From Trueperella bernardiae (GTDB lineage: Bacteria > Actinomycetota > Actinomycetes > Actinomycetales > Actinomycetaceae), in assembly GCF_001469025.1 (NCBI RefSeq), contig NZ_LNIZ01000008.1:37150-101149 (forward strand): 64,000 nucleotides of DNA, read 5' to 3'. The position numbers and the translations under genes were made by a program. Positions 1 to 8,805 of the stretch are shown one piece after another. How positions within the stretch are numbered: position 1 is the stretch's first letter; the number at the start of each line of letters is the position of its first letter. The notes below the pieces were generated by a model. That model searched no databases. It saw only the letters and a list, made by a program, of their open reading frames with translations, and was not told the DNA's origin.

Positions 1-2
1 TT

Positions 3-533
3 CGCCTCCTCACCAACCGAGGTTCGGCCGACTTGTCGGGCCCGAACCAGTGCGCCATCAAGACGGGAGCCGAGGTGGCCGCCGTCGTCGGCAAGCTCGG
101 GCCGGACCCGCTACGTAACGCGCCCGGGGACCACGACCTCTTCATTGAGCTCGTGCGCCGACGGCGATCGCCGGTGGGAGCGCTGGTCATGGATCAGTCA
201 GTGGCGGCCGGACCGGGCAATATCTACCGCGCCGAGTCCCTGTTCCGCACGGGGATCCACCCGTACCGCATGGGCGCAAGGGTCGGGGCGGGCAGGCTCG
301 CCGACCTCTGGGACGACCTCGTGGTTCTCATGGACGACGGCCTGGTGCGCGGGACGATCCACACCGTCGATCCCGAGCTCGCACCCGCCGAGCCCCTCCC
401 CGGCGACCCCGAGGCCTCCCGTTTCGCGGTCTACCACCGGCAGGGGCGGGCCTGCCTGCGCTGCGGGGCCACCGTGCGCGAGGCGGACATGCAGGGCCGG
501 CGCCTGTTCTGGTGCCCGGGCTGCCAGCGTTAG
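3..533 (+). CDS. Formamidopyrimidine-DNA glycosylase / endonuclease VIII family protein, 3' part
   Basis: Base-excision repair glycosylase/AP lyase of the Fpg/Nei family, cut at its 5' end by the window edge: the frame is open from base 3 (RLLTNRGSADLSGPNQC) and the N-terminal catalytic proline lies outside. Visible are the helix-two-turn-helix DNA-binding segment (DQSVAAGPGNIYRAESLF) and the C-terminal zinc finger (CLRCGATV then FWCPGCQ, four cysteines). The TTG at 33 could be mistaken for a start, but family similarity continues upstream of it. Actinobacteria usually carry one Fpg and one or two Nei paralogues; the SGPNQC segment and short finger suggest the Nei branch, but the subtype cannot be fixed without the N-terminus. 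Confidence 0.85.
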   Translation, partial: RLLTNRGSADLSGPNQCAIKTGAEVAAVVGKLGPDPLRNAPGDHDLFIELVRRRRSPVGALVMDQSVAAGPGNIYRAESLFRTGIHPYRMGARVGAGRLADLWDDLVVLMDDGLVRGTIHTVDPELAPAEPLPGDPEASRFAVYHRQGRACLRCGATVREADMQGRRLFWCPGCQR

Positions 534-641
534 CCGGGGCTCTTCACCGTGGGCGCAATTCTCCCTTTTCCTCGCTCCGACCATCCGATAAACTGCGGGT
601 AGCCGGGGAAGCCGGCGTCACCGAAGAGAGGGGAGGACCAC

Positions 642-854
642 ATGGGTATTTTTGATAAGGCCAAGGAAATGCTCAATAGCGACCAGGCAGAGGAGTACTC
701 GGACAAGGCCCTCGACCAGGCAGAGAAGTTTGCCAAGGACAAGGCTGGCGCCGAGCACGCCAACAAGATTGAGAAGGTCCGTGACGAGCTCGATGCCCGC
801 GTGGGCAACGAGAGCTCGAGTGCGGCTCAGTCCCCGGTTGTGGATGAGTCATAA
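642..854 (+). CDS. Small MT0933/Rv0909-like protein (antitoxin-type family)
   Basis: A 70-residue charged, helical protein starting MGIFDKAKEMLNSDQAEEYS, with repeated K/D/A-rich helices and a Ser/Ala-rich tail. The N-terminal pattern (GxFDKAK, then DKALDxAxxFAxxK) matches the MT0933-like family annotated as antitoxins in actinobacteria (Rv0909 pairs with an SRPBCC toxin, Rv0910). No toxin gene is adjacent, so an antitoxin role is not supported here; many single-copy homologues may be stress or housekeeping proteins. A good ribosome binding site (GGAGGACC) precedes ATG 642 and a strong terminator follows directly, so it is probably a monocistronic unit. Confidence 0.75.
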   Translation: MGIFDKAKEMLNSDQAEEYSDKALDQAEKFAKDKAGAEHANKIEKVRDELDARVGNESSSAAQSPVVDES

Positions 855-869
855 AACCCCTTAGCCGGG

Positions 870-904
870 TGGGGCGCTGACCAGCGGGTCAGCGCCCCAC
901 TTTT
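870..904 (+). terminator. Rho-independent terminator after the MT0933-like gene
   Basis: A perfect 13-bp stem (TGGGGCGCTGACC at 870-882 pairing with 887-899) with a 4-nt loop, followed by CTTTT. It lies 15 bp past the stop codon and also serves the convergent gluQ gene, whose end is at 933. Confidence 0.9.
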
Positions 905-932
905 ATGCCCGGGACTTTATGCGCGGGTACTC

Positions 933-1841
933 TTATGCCCGCGGGCCGAGCTCGAGTGCGGCCACGTCCAGAAGCCAGGGCTCGCGTGGGATGACCTCGG
1001 GGGCGATGTCGGCGAGGTCGGCGTCGGCGGGCAGACCCAACGATTCGAGGAGCAGCGCGCGGACCGATCGGGGGTCCCAGCCGAAGGCGGCGAGGTCGGT
1101 GAGGGTAACGGCGCCGTCGCGCTTGGCCAGCCGCACCCCGTCGAGGTTGAGCACGAGGGGCACGTGAATGTACTCGGGGGTCTCGTAGCCGAGTAGGCGC
1201 TGAAGGTAGACCTGGCGCGGGGTGGAGGGAAGGAGATCGTCGGCGCGGACGATCTGCGTGACGCCGAAGTCCCCGTCATCCACCACAGAGACGAAGTTAT
1301 AGGAGTAGGCGCCGTCGCCGCGGCGAATCACGAAGTCGTCAACGGCGCCGGTGTAGCGGCCGGCCAGCCGGTCGATGACCTCGAGCTCGTCTACCTCGGC
1401 GCGGAGTCGGTAGGCCGGGCCGCGGTTCATTCCGGCGAGCTTGGCACGGCCCTCCTCACGCTCGGCCTCGGTGAGGTCACGGCACGTGCCGGCGTAGCAG
1501 CCGGGCGGCCGGTGAGGAGCGGAGGCCACGTCGGCCAGTTCGCGGCGGGTGCAATAGCACTCGTAGAGCAGACCGCGCGCGATGAGCTCGGCGAAGATCT
1601 GCTCGTATCGGTCGATGCGGGTGGACTGGTGGAGGACGTCACCGTCCCAGTCGACGCCGATCGCGTCGAGGTCTGCGAGCTGGCGATCATAATACTGCGG
1701 CCGTGACCGATCGTCGAGGTCCTCCATGCGCATGTGAAAGCCCAGCCCCTCGCGGCGGGCAAAAGCCCAGGCCAGAAGAGCGGTTCGCAGATTTCCCAGA
1801 TGGAGATCGCCCGTGGGCGAGGGTGCATAGCGGCCGGTCAC
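933..1841 (-). CDS. gluQ: Glutamyl-Q tRNA(Asp) synthetase
   Basis: A 302-residue class I aminoacyl-tRNA synthetase paralogue that glutamylates the queuosine base of tRNA(Asp). The start has the HIGH-type signature (APSPTGDLHLGNLRTALLAW). Four metal-binding positions follow (CYCTRRE and later CYAGTC), a zinc site typical of GluQRS. Near residue 250 is LAKRDGAVT in the KMSKS position. It ends without the anticodon-binding domain, so its length fits GluQRS and not full GluRS (about 480 residues). It starts at GTG 1841, directly followed by MTGRYAPSPTG. Repeat B1 lies about 70 bp upstream. Confidence 0.93.
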   Translation of the reverse strand: MTGRYAPSPTGDLHLGNLRTALLAWAFARREGLGFHMRMEDLDDRSRPQYYDRQLADLDAIGVDWDGDVLHQSTRIDRYEQIFAELIARGLLYECYCTRRELADVASAPHRPPGCYAGTCRDLTEAEREEGRAKLAGMNRGPAYRLRAEVDELEVIDRLAGRYTGAVDDFVIRRGDGAYSYNFVSVVDDGDFGVTQIVRADDLLPSTPRQVYLQRLLGYETPEYIHVPLVLNLDGVRLAKRDGAVTLTDLAAFGWDPRSVRALLLESLGLPADADLADIAPEVIPREPWLLDVAALELGPRA

Positions 1842-1909
1842 GGCGACAGTCTACCCTGCTCACGCTCGGCCCGGCGCCGGGTGGGATCCCCTCCCCCAGG
1901 CGGATTGTT

Positions 1910-1982
1910 GACACAACTCGTGAATCTGGGGCCACCCGGGTTCCTCTAGGGATCGGTAGCCGGTATATTCACGAGTTCTGTC
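1910..1982 (+). repeat. Family B dispersed inverted repeat, copy B1
   Basis: A 73-bp imperfect palindrome: GACACAACTCGTGAAT at 1910-1925 pairs with ATTCACGAGTTCTGTC at 1967-1982, with one mismatch and an 11-bp perfect core. The interior shares TCTAG, GGTAGCCGG and TATATTCACGA with the copies at 37956 and 38673. It sits between the end of the secreted nuclease gene and the start of gluQ. Confidence 0.85.
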
Positions 1983-2003
1983 GGACCGGGCGCAGGGGCA
2001 TGG

Positions 2004-2040
2004 GGTGGGCCCCGGAAGAGCAGTTCTTCCGGGGCCCACC
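2004..2040 (-). terminator. Strong hairpin downstream of the secreted nuclease gene
   Basis: A perfect 16-bp GC-rich stem (2004-2019 with 2025-2040) and a 5-nt loop, 51 bp past the stop of the minus-strand nuclease gene. There is no clear T-run on the minus side, so it may need Rho or act as an mRNA 3' end stabiliser. Confidence 0.7.
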
Positions 2041-2091
2041 GCTGACTGGTGTCAGCTTGTCAGCCAGCTAACTAGCCAGGAGTGCTCATGC

Positions 2092-5000
2092 CTAGCTGAT
2101 GGCGACCATCGCCTGCCAGCCATGACCGACCTGGCGGGCAGCGCCCCACCAGCCATTGGCCTGGTTCTTGTAGGCGAACATGGCACCATCCTCGCGGATA
2201 CCGACCAGGTCAAGCCTGCCGTCCCCATCCACATCACCAGGAACCGTAGCCTGGACAAAGGAATCCCAGCCATGCCCGATCTTGCCCGCACCATACACAC
2301 CACCGTCGGCAGCCCCGGCGTAGGCATACATCGAACCATCAGCCGCAATCGCCACCAGATCGCTGTAGGAGCTACCCACGAACTGGCCCGGAGCCAGAAT
2401 CGTGGTCATATTCGACCAGCCGTGACCAATCTTGGTCCCACCAAACAGGCCGTTCACTCCCACCTGGTAGCGGTACAGATCACCGGTTGCCACATGACGC
2501 GCCACCACATAATCAGTGTTGGCAGCGCCAAGCTTGCCTGCGAAGACGACATTATCCATGCCATCCCAGCCATGGCCAGCCTGCATACCCTCCACCAGGA
2601 AGCCGTCGCCCTGCGAGTAGTAGTAGAACAGGGAACCGTCAGCGTACTTGACCAGCACATCCGCCCGACGATCGCCGTTGACATCACCCATCGCGGCGAT
2701 GTCAACGATCTGGTTCTGGCCGCACATCACAATGCCCTTGTGGTAGAAGCCGCCCTTGCCATCATTAGCGTAGAAATGCACCGCGCCGACCTCATCCACC
2801 GACCACAGATCAGCCAGCTTATCGCCAGTCGCATCACCCAACACGCCCGTCGCACGCGACGGGGCGGCCGGACGATCCATCACCACGCACTGCCCAGGCT
2901 CAGGCTCCGGCTCGGGATCAGGTCCGGGCTCCGGCGCCTTCACCGTGAAGTCCCACGACTTTTCCGCACCCGCGGCCAGCTCAAAGCCCTCCGCGGGCTC
3001 GGCCGTCACCGTCACAGTCTGGCCAGGCTTCACCTCAACAGTTCCGGTGACCTCCCGATCGCCGACCTTGTAAACCACACCCTCAACGGTCGGGATCGTG
3101 ACCATACCGGCGCCATCCATAGTCGGCGCCTTCGGGGTTACCGGCGCCTCGGGCTCGACATTCTCAAGAACCTTGAGGCTGATCTTGATCGGGTCGTGAT
3201 CCGACGAGCGGAACGCCGTGGTGTCGTAGAGCTCCTTGTACTTGACGTTGTAGTTGTAGCGCGAGTACTCAAAGGCGAGCGGCTCGTCCGCGTTGATGTC
3301 CCAGATGTCGCCGCCGACCACAAGGTCAAGAGCCATCTGGTTCGCCAGCACGTGATCGAGCGAGCCCTGGTAAGCCGAGAACTGGTAGGTCTGCTTCTCC
3401 GGAGCGAACTTAGGAGCAAGATCGGTGTAACCCTTATCGGCCATCGCAAGGATCGGATCCTCAGCCGAATAGGCGTTGAAGTCTCCGAGCAGGAAGATCG
3501 GCTTGCCAGCGAACTCCTTCTCCACCCACGCAAGTAGGGCCTGGGCCTGCTTCACGCGCAACTTGTTGTTGTTGCCCTGGTAGACATCGGTATCGGACTT
3601 ATCCGAGAGGCTGCCCTTCGACTTGAAGTGGTTCGCGACAGCCACGAAAGACTTGCCCGATGCCTTGCCATTGGCATCGAGAGCCTGGAACTCCTGCGCG
3701 AGCGGCTCACGGGCCTTACCGGTGAAGTCCGCGCTCCCGATCAGGATCTTGGACGCGCCCACCGGCTCAACCTTCGCAGGCTGGTAGATGAACGCCAGAC
3801 GGATTGCGTCCTCGCTAGCCGGAACCTGCTCCGGCGACTTCACGGCCGCCCACTTATCCGTGCCTGCGCCCTTGTTCAACTCGGCAACCAGGGTATCGAG
3901 CGCGGCGTCGCGATCCTTGTTGAACTTCTTGGAATTCTCAATCTCCTCGAGGCCAACCACGCTCGCGTCGAGCTGGTTGATCGCGGTGACAATCTTGTCC
4001 TGCTGGCGCTTGAGGTTCACGGCATCGGCCGCGCCGCGGGCATCACAGCCGTTAGCGGTAATGAGATTGCCCGCGCGATCCTGGTAACCCTTGCAATTCA
4101 GCTGGTCGCCCGTGGTGATGAAGTAGTTCAGCACGTTGAAGGTGGCCAGCGACACGTCGCCCAGGTTCTCCGGCGCAGAGGGCCGTTCGTTGTTGGAGAA
4201 GGACACCCAGTTGACCGAGTTGTCCTTGAAGCTATCCTCCGCACCCTCAACGTTGACCGGCTCGGTGGGCTGAATCTTCCAGGTGTTGTCGCGGTAATCG
4301 ATGATCATCGGCTGCAGGAAGTTCACCTGCGCGCCGGCGCGTGCCGGGTTCTTCACATCGAGGTACGCCACCGGGATGCGGTGGTTCGCGTACTTGAAGT
4401 TAACCAGATCGAAGGAGATGCCGTCGTCGAGGTTGATCAGCTTAGACTCGTTGTCCTCATTGAGAGCAGCGATCTCAGTCGGGTTCTTCGCCGGGTTGTA
4501 AAGATCCGAGGGCTGACGCAGAGGTTTATCCCCCGGGGTCAGGCCGAGCTCGCCCCAACGCGCCGTGAAGATCGTCTTGTTCTTGCTCGTATTGTTCTGC
4601 AGGTAGTTGTTCGTGATCGTCATCGGGGCCTTGATATCAACCAGCATGCCCTCGTACTTCTCACGAGCCTCATTCCCCACAGGGAACTCGTTCAGCACCA
4701 CCGGCTTCGGATCCACGACGCCGTCCTTCGCCATCTTCTCCACGGCGGTGAGGTCCTTGAGCTGCGTCAGACCATAGTACTCGGCGGCCGTGCCCGTCAC
4801 GCGCACGAAGTCGCCCTTGGCCAGGGTCTTGGAGAACTTCAAGCCGGCGTCGAACACGAAAATACCGTGCGAGGCGTTGCCGTCATGGGTGCCACCCGTA
4901 CCCTGCGTCTGCATGTAGAAGCCACTGAAGCCGCCCGTGGTGTAGAGCGCCGTAACGACGCCCTCCGTGGTCACGGTCTTACCCTCCAGCGGGGTCTTGT

Positions 5001-5682
5001 CACCCGTGCCCTGGATGTCCGCAATCGCTACGACGTTGCCAGGTTGTGGCTCAGGCTGCGGATCCGGGTCGGGTTCAGGATCCGGGTCCGGATCAGGATC
5101 GAGCGCGCCCGAGCCGTTCATAGTGTGCTTGCCCAGGTCGGAGATGTCGTCAATCCCCTTCGCGTTCCATTCGACGGTCACGTCGAAGGCGTCGTTCGGG
5201 TTCGTGTCTCCAGCAGTCACATTCGGCTTGCGGATCAGAGTCTTGTTCTCGCCGAACTTCGCGGTGTCACCAATCTGGCCGAGCGAGTCGACCACCTGGT
5301 CGCCCTTCTTGAGCACGAGCACGTCATCGCCGTTGAAGTTAGTGACGCTGCTCGTCAGCACGGCCATCGAGCCATGGATCTTGGCCTGCGAGTTGGCGAG
5401 GATGAACGTGGCACCCGGCGCAAGCGTGGAGGACAGCGCTTGCGGGTTCTTCGTGGTGGTGGCACCGTTCGTGTACAGCTCCATGGTGTACTGGCTGAGG
5501 TCAATCTCGGCATCCGTGCCGTTGTACAGCTCGATGTACTTGTTGTTGCTTGACCCCTCAACATATTCACTGATGATGAGGTCGGTCGCGCCCGTGGAGT
5601 CCGCCTGCGCTGGCAGCGTGGCCAGCGGCAGGGCAAGCACAGTAGCGGCGAGGGCCGCGACTAGAGTGTTTCTGCGTTTCAC
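2092..5682 (-). CDS. Large secreted nuclease (ExeM/NucH family) with lamin-tail and FG-GAP domains
   Basis: A 1196-residue exported enzyme predicted to degrade extracellular DNA. A Sec signal peptide (MKRRNTLVAALAATVLALPL, cleavage after about PAQA) is followed by a lamin-tail domain (LIISEYVEGSSNNKYIELYN), a linker of repeated D-P-E-P units, an OB-fold ExeM-type segment and an endonuclease/exonuclease/phosphatase domain (LATFNVLNYF; VVGLEEIENS; LLGDFNAYSAEDP; SLDHVLAN; SSDHDPI), which holds the expected acidic and histidine residues. A second D/P/E linker leads to a C-terminal FG-GAP/VCBS region (DVNGDRRADVLVKYADGS, GDVDGDGRLDLVGIREDG), probably a beta-propeller binding surface. There is no sortase motif, so it is released or bound non-covalently. 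It starts at GTG 5682 behind AAGGGA. Confidence 0.88.
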   Translation of the reverse strand: MKRRNTLVAALAATVLALPLATLPAQADSTGATDLIISEYVEGSSNNKYIELYNGTDAEIDLSQYTMELYTNGATTTKNPQALSSTLAPGATFILANSQAKIHGSMAVLTSSVTNFNGDDVLVLKKGDQVVDSLGQIGDTAKFGENKTLIRKPNVTAGDTNPNDAFDVTVEWNAKGIDDISDLGKHTMNGSGALDPDPDPDPEPDPDPQPEPQPGNVVAIADIQGTGDKTPLEGKTVTTEGVVTALYTTGGFSGFYMQTQGTGGTHDGNASHGIFVFDAGLKFSKTLAKGDFVRVTGTAAEYYGLTQLKDLTAVEKMAKDGVVDPKPVVLNEFPVGNEAREKYEGMLVDIKAPMTITNNYLQNNTSKNKTIFTARWGELGLTPGDKPLRQPSDLYNPAKNPTEIAALNEDNESKLINLDDGISFDLVNFKYANHRIPVAYLDVKNPARAGAQVNFLQPMIIDYRDNTWKIQPTEPVNVEGAEDSFKDNSVNWVSFSNNERPSAPENLGDVSLATFNVLNYFITTGDQLNCKGYQDRAGNLITANGCDARGAADAVNLKRQQDKIVTAINQLDASVVGLEEIENSKKFNKDRDAALDTLVAELNKGAGTDKWAAVKSPEQVPASEDAIRLAFIYQPAKVEPVGASKILIGSADFTGKAREPLAQEFQALDANGKASGKSFVAVANHFKSKGSLSDKSDTDVYQGNNNKLRVKQAQALLAWVEKEFAGKPIFLLGDFNAYSAEDPILAMADKGYTDLAPKFAPEKQTYQFSAYQGSLDHVLANQMALDLVVGGDIWDINADEPLAFEYSRYNYNVKYKELYDTTAFRSSDHDPIKISLKVLENVEPEAPVTPKAPTMDGAGMVTIPTVEGVVYKVGDREVTGTVEVKPGQTVTVTAEPAEGFELAAGAEKSWDFTVKAPEPGPDPEPEPEPGQCVVMDRPAAPSRATGVLGDATGDKLADLWSVDEVGAVHFYANDGKGGFYHKGIVMCGQNQIVDIAAMGDVNGDRRADVLVKYADGSLFYYYSQGDGFLVEGMQAGHGWDGMDNVVFAGKLGAANTDYVVARHVATGDLYRYQVGVNGLFGGTKIGHGWSNMTTILAPGQFVGSSYSDLVAIAADGSMYAYAGAADGGVYGAGKIGHGWDSFVQATVPGDVDGDGRLDLVGIREDGAMFAYKNQANGWWGAARQVGHGWQAMVAIS

Positions 5683-5851
5683 AGTTTTCCCTTCGTGTGA
5701 TGTTCAAACGTAATTGCACGCCTTAATCGCAACAATACTTGCCGGGTCCGACAAAAAAGTGTCCGCTTGGTTAACATCCTTGTTCACCTTGGCGTCTAAC
5801 AACCATACATCCTCACACACGAACTATAAGATGGAATAAGGGAGGACTTTT

Positions 5852-6523
5852 ATGGAAGAATTCCGGCGCGGCGCCATCATCATTGGTGCAGGTCTCATGG
5901 GTATTTCGCTCGCTGAGCGTTTTTTCGAAATCGGCACGACGCCGTGGGTCGCCGCGCGTCGTCCGGCCACCGAGCTCGCCGCCACGCTGGGGGCGCAGGC
6001 CCGCGCGATCGACGTCGTTGACATCAAAAATCTTCCCGCCAAGGCGCCCATTTTCCTCGCCGTGCCACTGTCCGCACTGGAGACGATCCCGGCCGAGGCG
6101 CTGGACGGGAGGCTGGCGATCGACGTCGGGAACTATTGGCCGCGCCTCGACGCCGCGAGCCGGTTTGCGCGCGAGCCGCGGGCGTCGAGCCTGATCACGC
6201 AGGAGTTATTCCCCGCCGCGCGCGTGGTCAAGACGCTCAACCACCTAGCGTATTCGGACCTCGCCTTCGACGCGCGCCCTCACTCCACCGACTACCGCCG
6301 CGGGCAGTGTGTTGCCGCCGACGACGCCGAAGCCCGGCTTGCGGCCGCACGGATCGTTGACGCGCTGGGATTTGCGCCGGTAGACGCCGGGCCGTTGGCG
6401 AACGGGCGGCTGTTTGGGCCGGGCACGCAGGTTTTCAACGGCGGATGGCGAACGGCCGAGCAACTAGCGCGCATTGTGCGCAGGCTCGGGGACTACCCGG
6501 CCGAACCGTTTGCCTTGGATTAG
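5852..6523 (+). CDS. NAD(P)-binding protein resembling NADPH-dependent F420 reductase
   Basis: A 223-residue Rossmann protein: the nucleotide-binding motif GAIIIGAGLMGISLAERF is at residues 7-24, then FLAVPLSAL. The GNYWPRLD and VVKTLNHLAYSDL segments resemble the F420-dependent NADP reductase/6-phosphogluconate-like fold (NAD_binding_10/F420 oxidoreductase family). No F420 biosynthesis gene is seen nearby, so the real substrate is unknown. It starts at ATG 5852 behind GGGAGGAC. It is a single-gene unit, divergent from the nuclease gene. Confidence 0.7.
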   Translation: MEEFRRGAIIIGAGLMGISLAERFFEIGTTPWVAARRPATELAATLGAQARAIDVVDIKNLPAKAPIFLAVPLSALETIPAEALDGRLAIDVGNYWPRLDAASRFAREPRASSLITQELFPAARVVKTLNHLAYSDLAFDARPHSTDYRRGQCVAADDAEARLAAARIVDALGFAPVDAGPLANGRLFGPGTQVFNGGWRTAEQLARIVRRLGDYPAEPFALD

Positions 6524-6579
6524 TGCGGGAAAGGGGGGGCGGCAGAAAAAGTGTCGGAGGGGCGTTTTAGGATGAGGGC

Positions 6580-8688
6580 ATGACGATTTTTGATTCGATG
6601 GAACAGTTCATTGCGCAGCCTCGCGTGACCTCGCTTGCCACGCGGCACGGGCGCACGGTCGCCACCGTGGCGCGGCTGGCGAAAAAGAAGGATAAGTATG
6701 TCTCCACGCTGGTGGAGATCACGGGCGGCGCGCCGCGCACGCTCACCCGCTCGGTCAAGGGCGAGGGCCTGATGGCGATCGGCGAGCGCGGGGAGGTGTA
6801 CTTCACCTCCGGCCGGGATGATGATCGCGGCGAAGGCGAATCGAACGCGCTGTGGATGCTACCGCCAAGCGGCGAGGCGCGGGTGGTGCTGCGCACGCCC
6901 GGCTCGATCGGCTCGGTGACGGCCGAGGGCGGCAAGCTGCTGCTGACGGTCAACGTGTTCCCGGGGCACTCGCTGGAGGAGGATGCGAAGCTCGTGGCCG
7001 AGCGCAAGGAACGCGGGGTCAGCGCCATCCTCCATGAGGCCTTCCCCGTGCGATTCTGGGATCACGACCTCGGGCCGGCCTACCCCCAGCTGTTCGTGGC
7101 GGACGCGCCGGAGCTGGAGGACTTCTCGGTGGAGGGCCCGGAGGGCGGCGTGCCGGATGGCGCCGCGGCTGAGGGTGTGTCCGGAGATCACGGTGCGAGT
7201 GGTGAACACGGCGCGGCTGGTGAGGCCGGAGACGCGGCCGGTGGCGAGTCGAAGCTGCCCACCTCGGAGGTGAAGCTTCGGCACGTACCCACGCCGGCGG
7301 GCCGGCTGGCGGGCGTGGCGTTCTCGCCTGATGGTGCGCGGGCGCTGGTAACGATCAGTCAGACGGTGAAGGATTCCACCGAGCAGGTCTTCTCGGTGTG
7401 GGAGGTGGAGCTGGCCTCGGGTGAGGCGCGGGAGGTGGCGATTGCCCCGCGCGAGCGGGAGGACGTGCCCGATTACCGCTCCTATTCGGCGGGCAGCTAC
7501 TCGCCGGAGGGGACGCGGGCCGTGGTTTTCGTGGAGTCGGGAAACGTGGACGGTCAGCCGTTGCAATCCTGGGCAGAGGTCTGGGACCGGGGCAGCGGCC
7601 AGCGCACCCGGGTTGAGTTCGGCGACTGGCCGAGCGAGGTGGCGTGGCTGAGCGAGTCCGCCTTCGTGCTCGGCGCCCCGCGCAGGGGCCGGCAGTCGTT
7701 GTACGTGGTGGATCTGGAGAAGGGCACGGCCTCGCTCCTGACGCATGACGACTTCGCGTACACGAACGTGGGCGTGCGGGAGGGCACGATCTACGCGCTG
7801 CGTTCGGCGATCAACCAGCCGCCCTGCCCGGTTAGCGTGGCACTCGACAGCACGGTTAAGGAGCTCGCGCCGCTGACGCCGGCGGTCCAGGCGCCGGGCC
7901 GGCTCGATGAGGTGACGGCCCACGGCGAGGACGGCACGGAAGTGCGCGCCTGGCTCTGGTTGCCGGAGGGCGCCAGTGCGGAGGCGCCGGCTCCCCTGCT
8001 CGTCTTCGTGCATGGTGGCCCATGGGGCACGTGGAATGACTGGACGTGGCGCTGGAACCCGGGCCCATTCGCGGCGAAGGGCTACGCGGTGCTCCTGCCG
8101 GACCCGGCGATTTCCACGGGGTATGGCCAGCACATGATCGACCGCGGCAACGACGCAATCGGCGACGCACCCTACACCGACATCCTCGCACTCGTGGATG
8201 CCGCCGAGGCCCGGGCGGATATCTCGGGTGAGCGCACGGCGCTACTCGGCGGCTCATACGGCGGATACATGGCCAACTGGATGGCCGGGCACACAGGCAC
8301 CCGCTTCTCTTGCATCGTCAGCCACGCCTCGCTGTGGAATGTGGGCCAGATGGCCGGCACCACCGATAACGGCGGATGGTACGAGTGGATGATGCCCACA
8401 CAGGAGGCGATCTACTCCCCGCACCGCTTCGCGGAGCAAATCGAGGTGCCGATGCTCGTCATCCACGGGGATCGCGACTACCGCGTGCCGATCGGGCAGA
8501 GCCACGCCCTGTGGCAGGCGCTGAACCGGGTGGCGAAGGTGCGCGGGCACAAGTTCCTCTACTTCCCGGATGAGAACCACTGGGTGCTCAAGCCTTCCAA
8601 CTCGCTGGTGTGGTACCAGACCGTGATGGCGTTCGTGGATCAGCACGTGCTCGGCAAGGAGTGGCACGCACCCGAGCTGCTCGGGTAG
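6580..8688 (+). CDS. S9 family peptidase (acylaminoacyl/dipeptidyl peptidase type)
   Basis: A 702-residue cytoplasmic serine peptidase of the prolyl-oligopeptidase clan with no signal peptide. The N-terminal half is a predicted beta-propeller (SPDGARALVTIS, YSPEGTRAVVF). The C-terminal alpha/beta-hydrolase domain has an oxyanion segment (FVHGGPWGTWND), nucleophile motif GGSYGGYM near residue 560, catalytic Asp in HGDRDYRVP and His in DENHW. Residues near 190-225 form a Gly/Ala/Glu-rich insert within the propeller (GVSGDHGASGEHGAAGEAGD), probably an exposed loop. It likely trims peptides from imported or recycled protein. The start ATG 6580 follows GATGAGGGC. Confidence 0.88.
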   Translation: MTIFDSMEQFIAQPRVTSLATRHGRTVATVARLAKKKDKYVSTLVEITGGAPRTLTRSVKGEGLMAIGERGEVYFTSGRDDDRGEGESNALWMLPPSGEARVVLRTPGSIGSVTAEGGKLLLTVNVFPGHSLEEDAKLVAERKERGVSAILHEAFPVRFWDHDLGPAYPQLFVADAPELEDFSVEGPEGGVPDGAAAEGVSGDHGASGEHGAAGEAGDAAGGESKLPTSEVKLRHVPTPAGRLAGVAFSPDGARALVTISQTVKDSTEQVFSVWEVELASGEAREVAIAPREREDVPDYRSYSAGSYSPEGTRAVVFVESGNVDGQPLQSWAEVWDRGSGQRTRVEFGDWPSEVAWLSESAFVLGAPRRGRQSLYVVDLEKGTASLLTHDDFAYTNVGVREGTIYALRSAINQPPCPVSVALDSTVKELAPLTPAVQAPGRLDEVTAHGEDGTEVRAWLWLPEGASAEAPAPLLVFVHGGPWGTWNDWTWRWNPGPFAAKGYAVLLPDPAISTGYGQHMIDRGNDAIGDAPYTDILALVDAAEARADISGERTALLGGSYGGYMANWMAGHTGTRFSCIVSHASLWNVGQMAGTTDNGGWYEWMMPTQEAIYSPHRFAEQIEVPMLVIHGDRDYRVPIGQSHALWQALNRVAKVRGHKFLYFPDENHWVLKPSNSLVWYQTVMAFVDQHVLGKEWHAPELLG

Positions 8689-8805
8689 GTCAGGCGCGAC
8701 TTGTCGGCGCCGGCTCTGGCGCGGGTAGCATGCCCGGCCTGAGTTGGAGTCCCGCACGGGCACGGCTGGTGCCACTAAGATAAGAGGGGTGGAAGGAATG
8801 GGTGA

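Noticed and set aside
5041..5106. Short tandem repeats in the nuclease linker DNA (GGATCC/GGGTCC units)
   Set aside because: Explained by the Asp-Pro-Glu repeat of the protein linker; no sign of a separate element.
2005..5553. Two long plus-strand frames antisense to the secreted nuclease
   Set aside because: The minus-strand protein has clear domains throughout; the antisense products are low-complexity and lack start signals.
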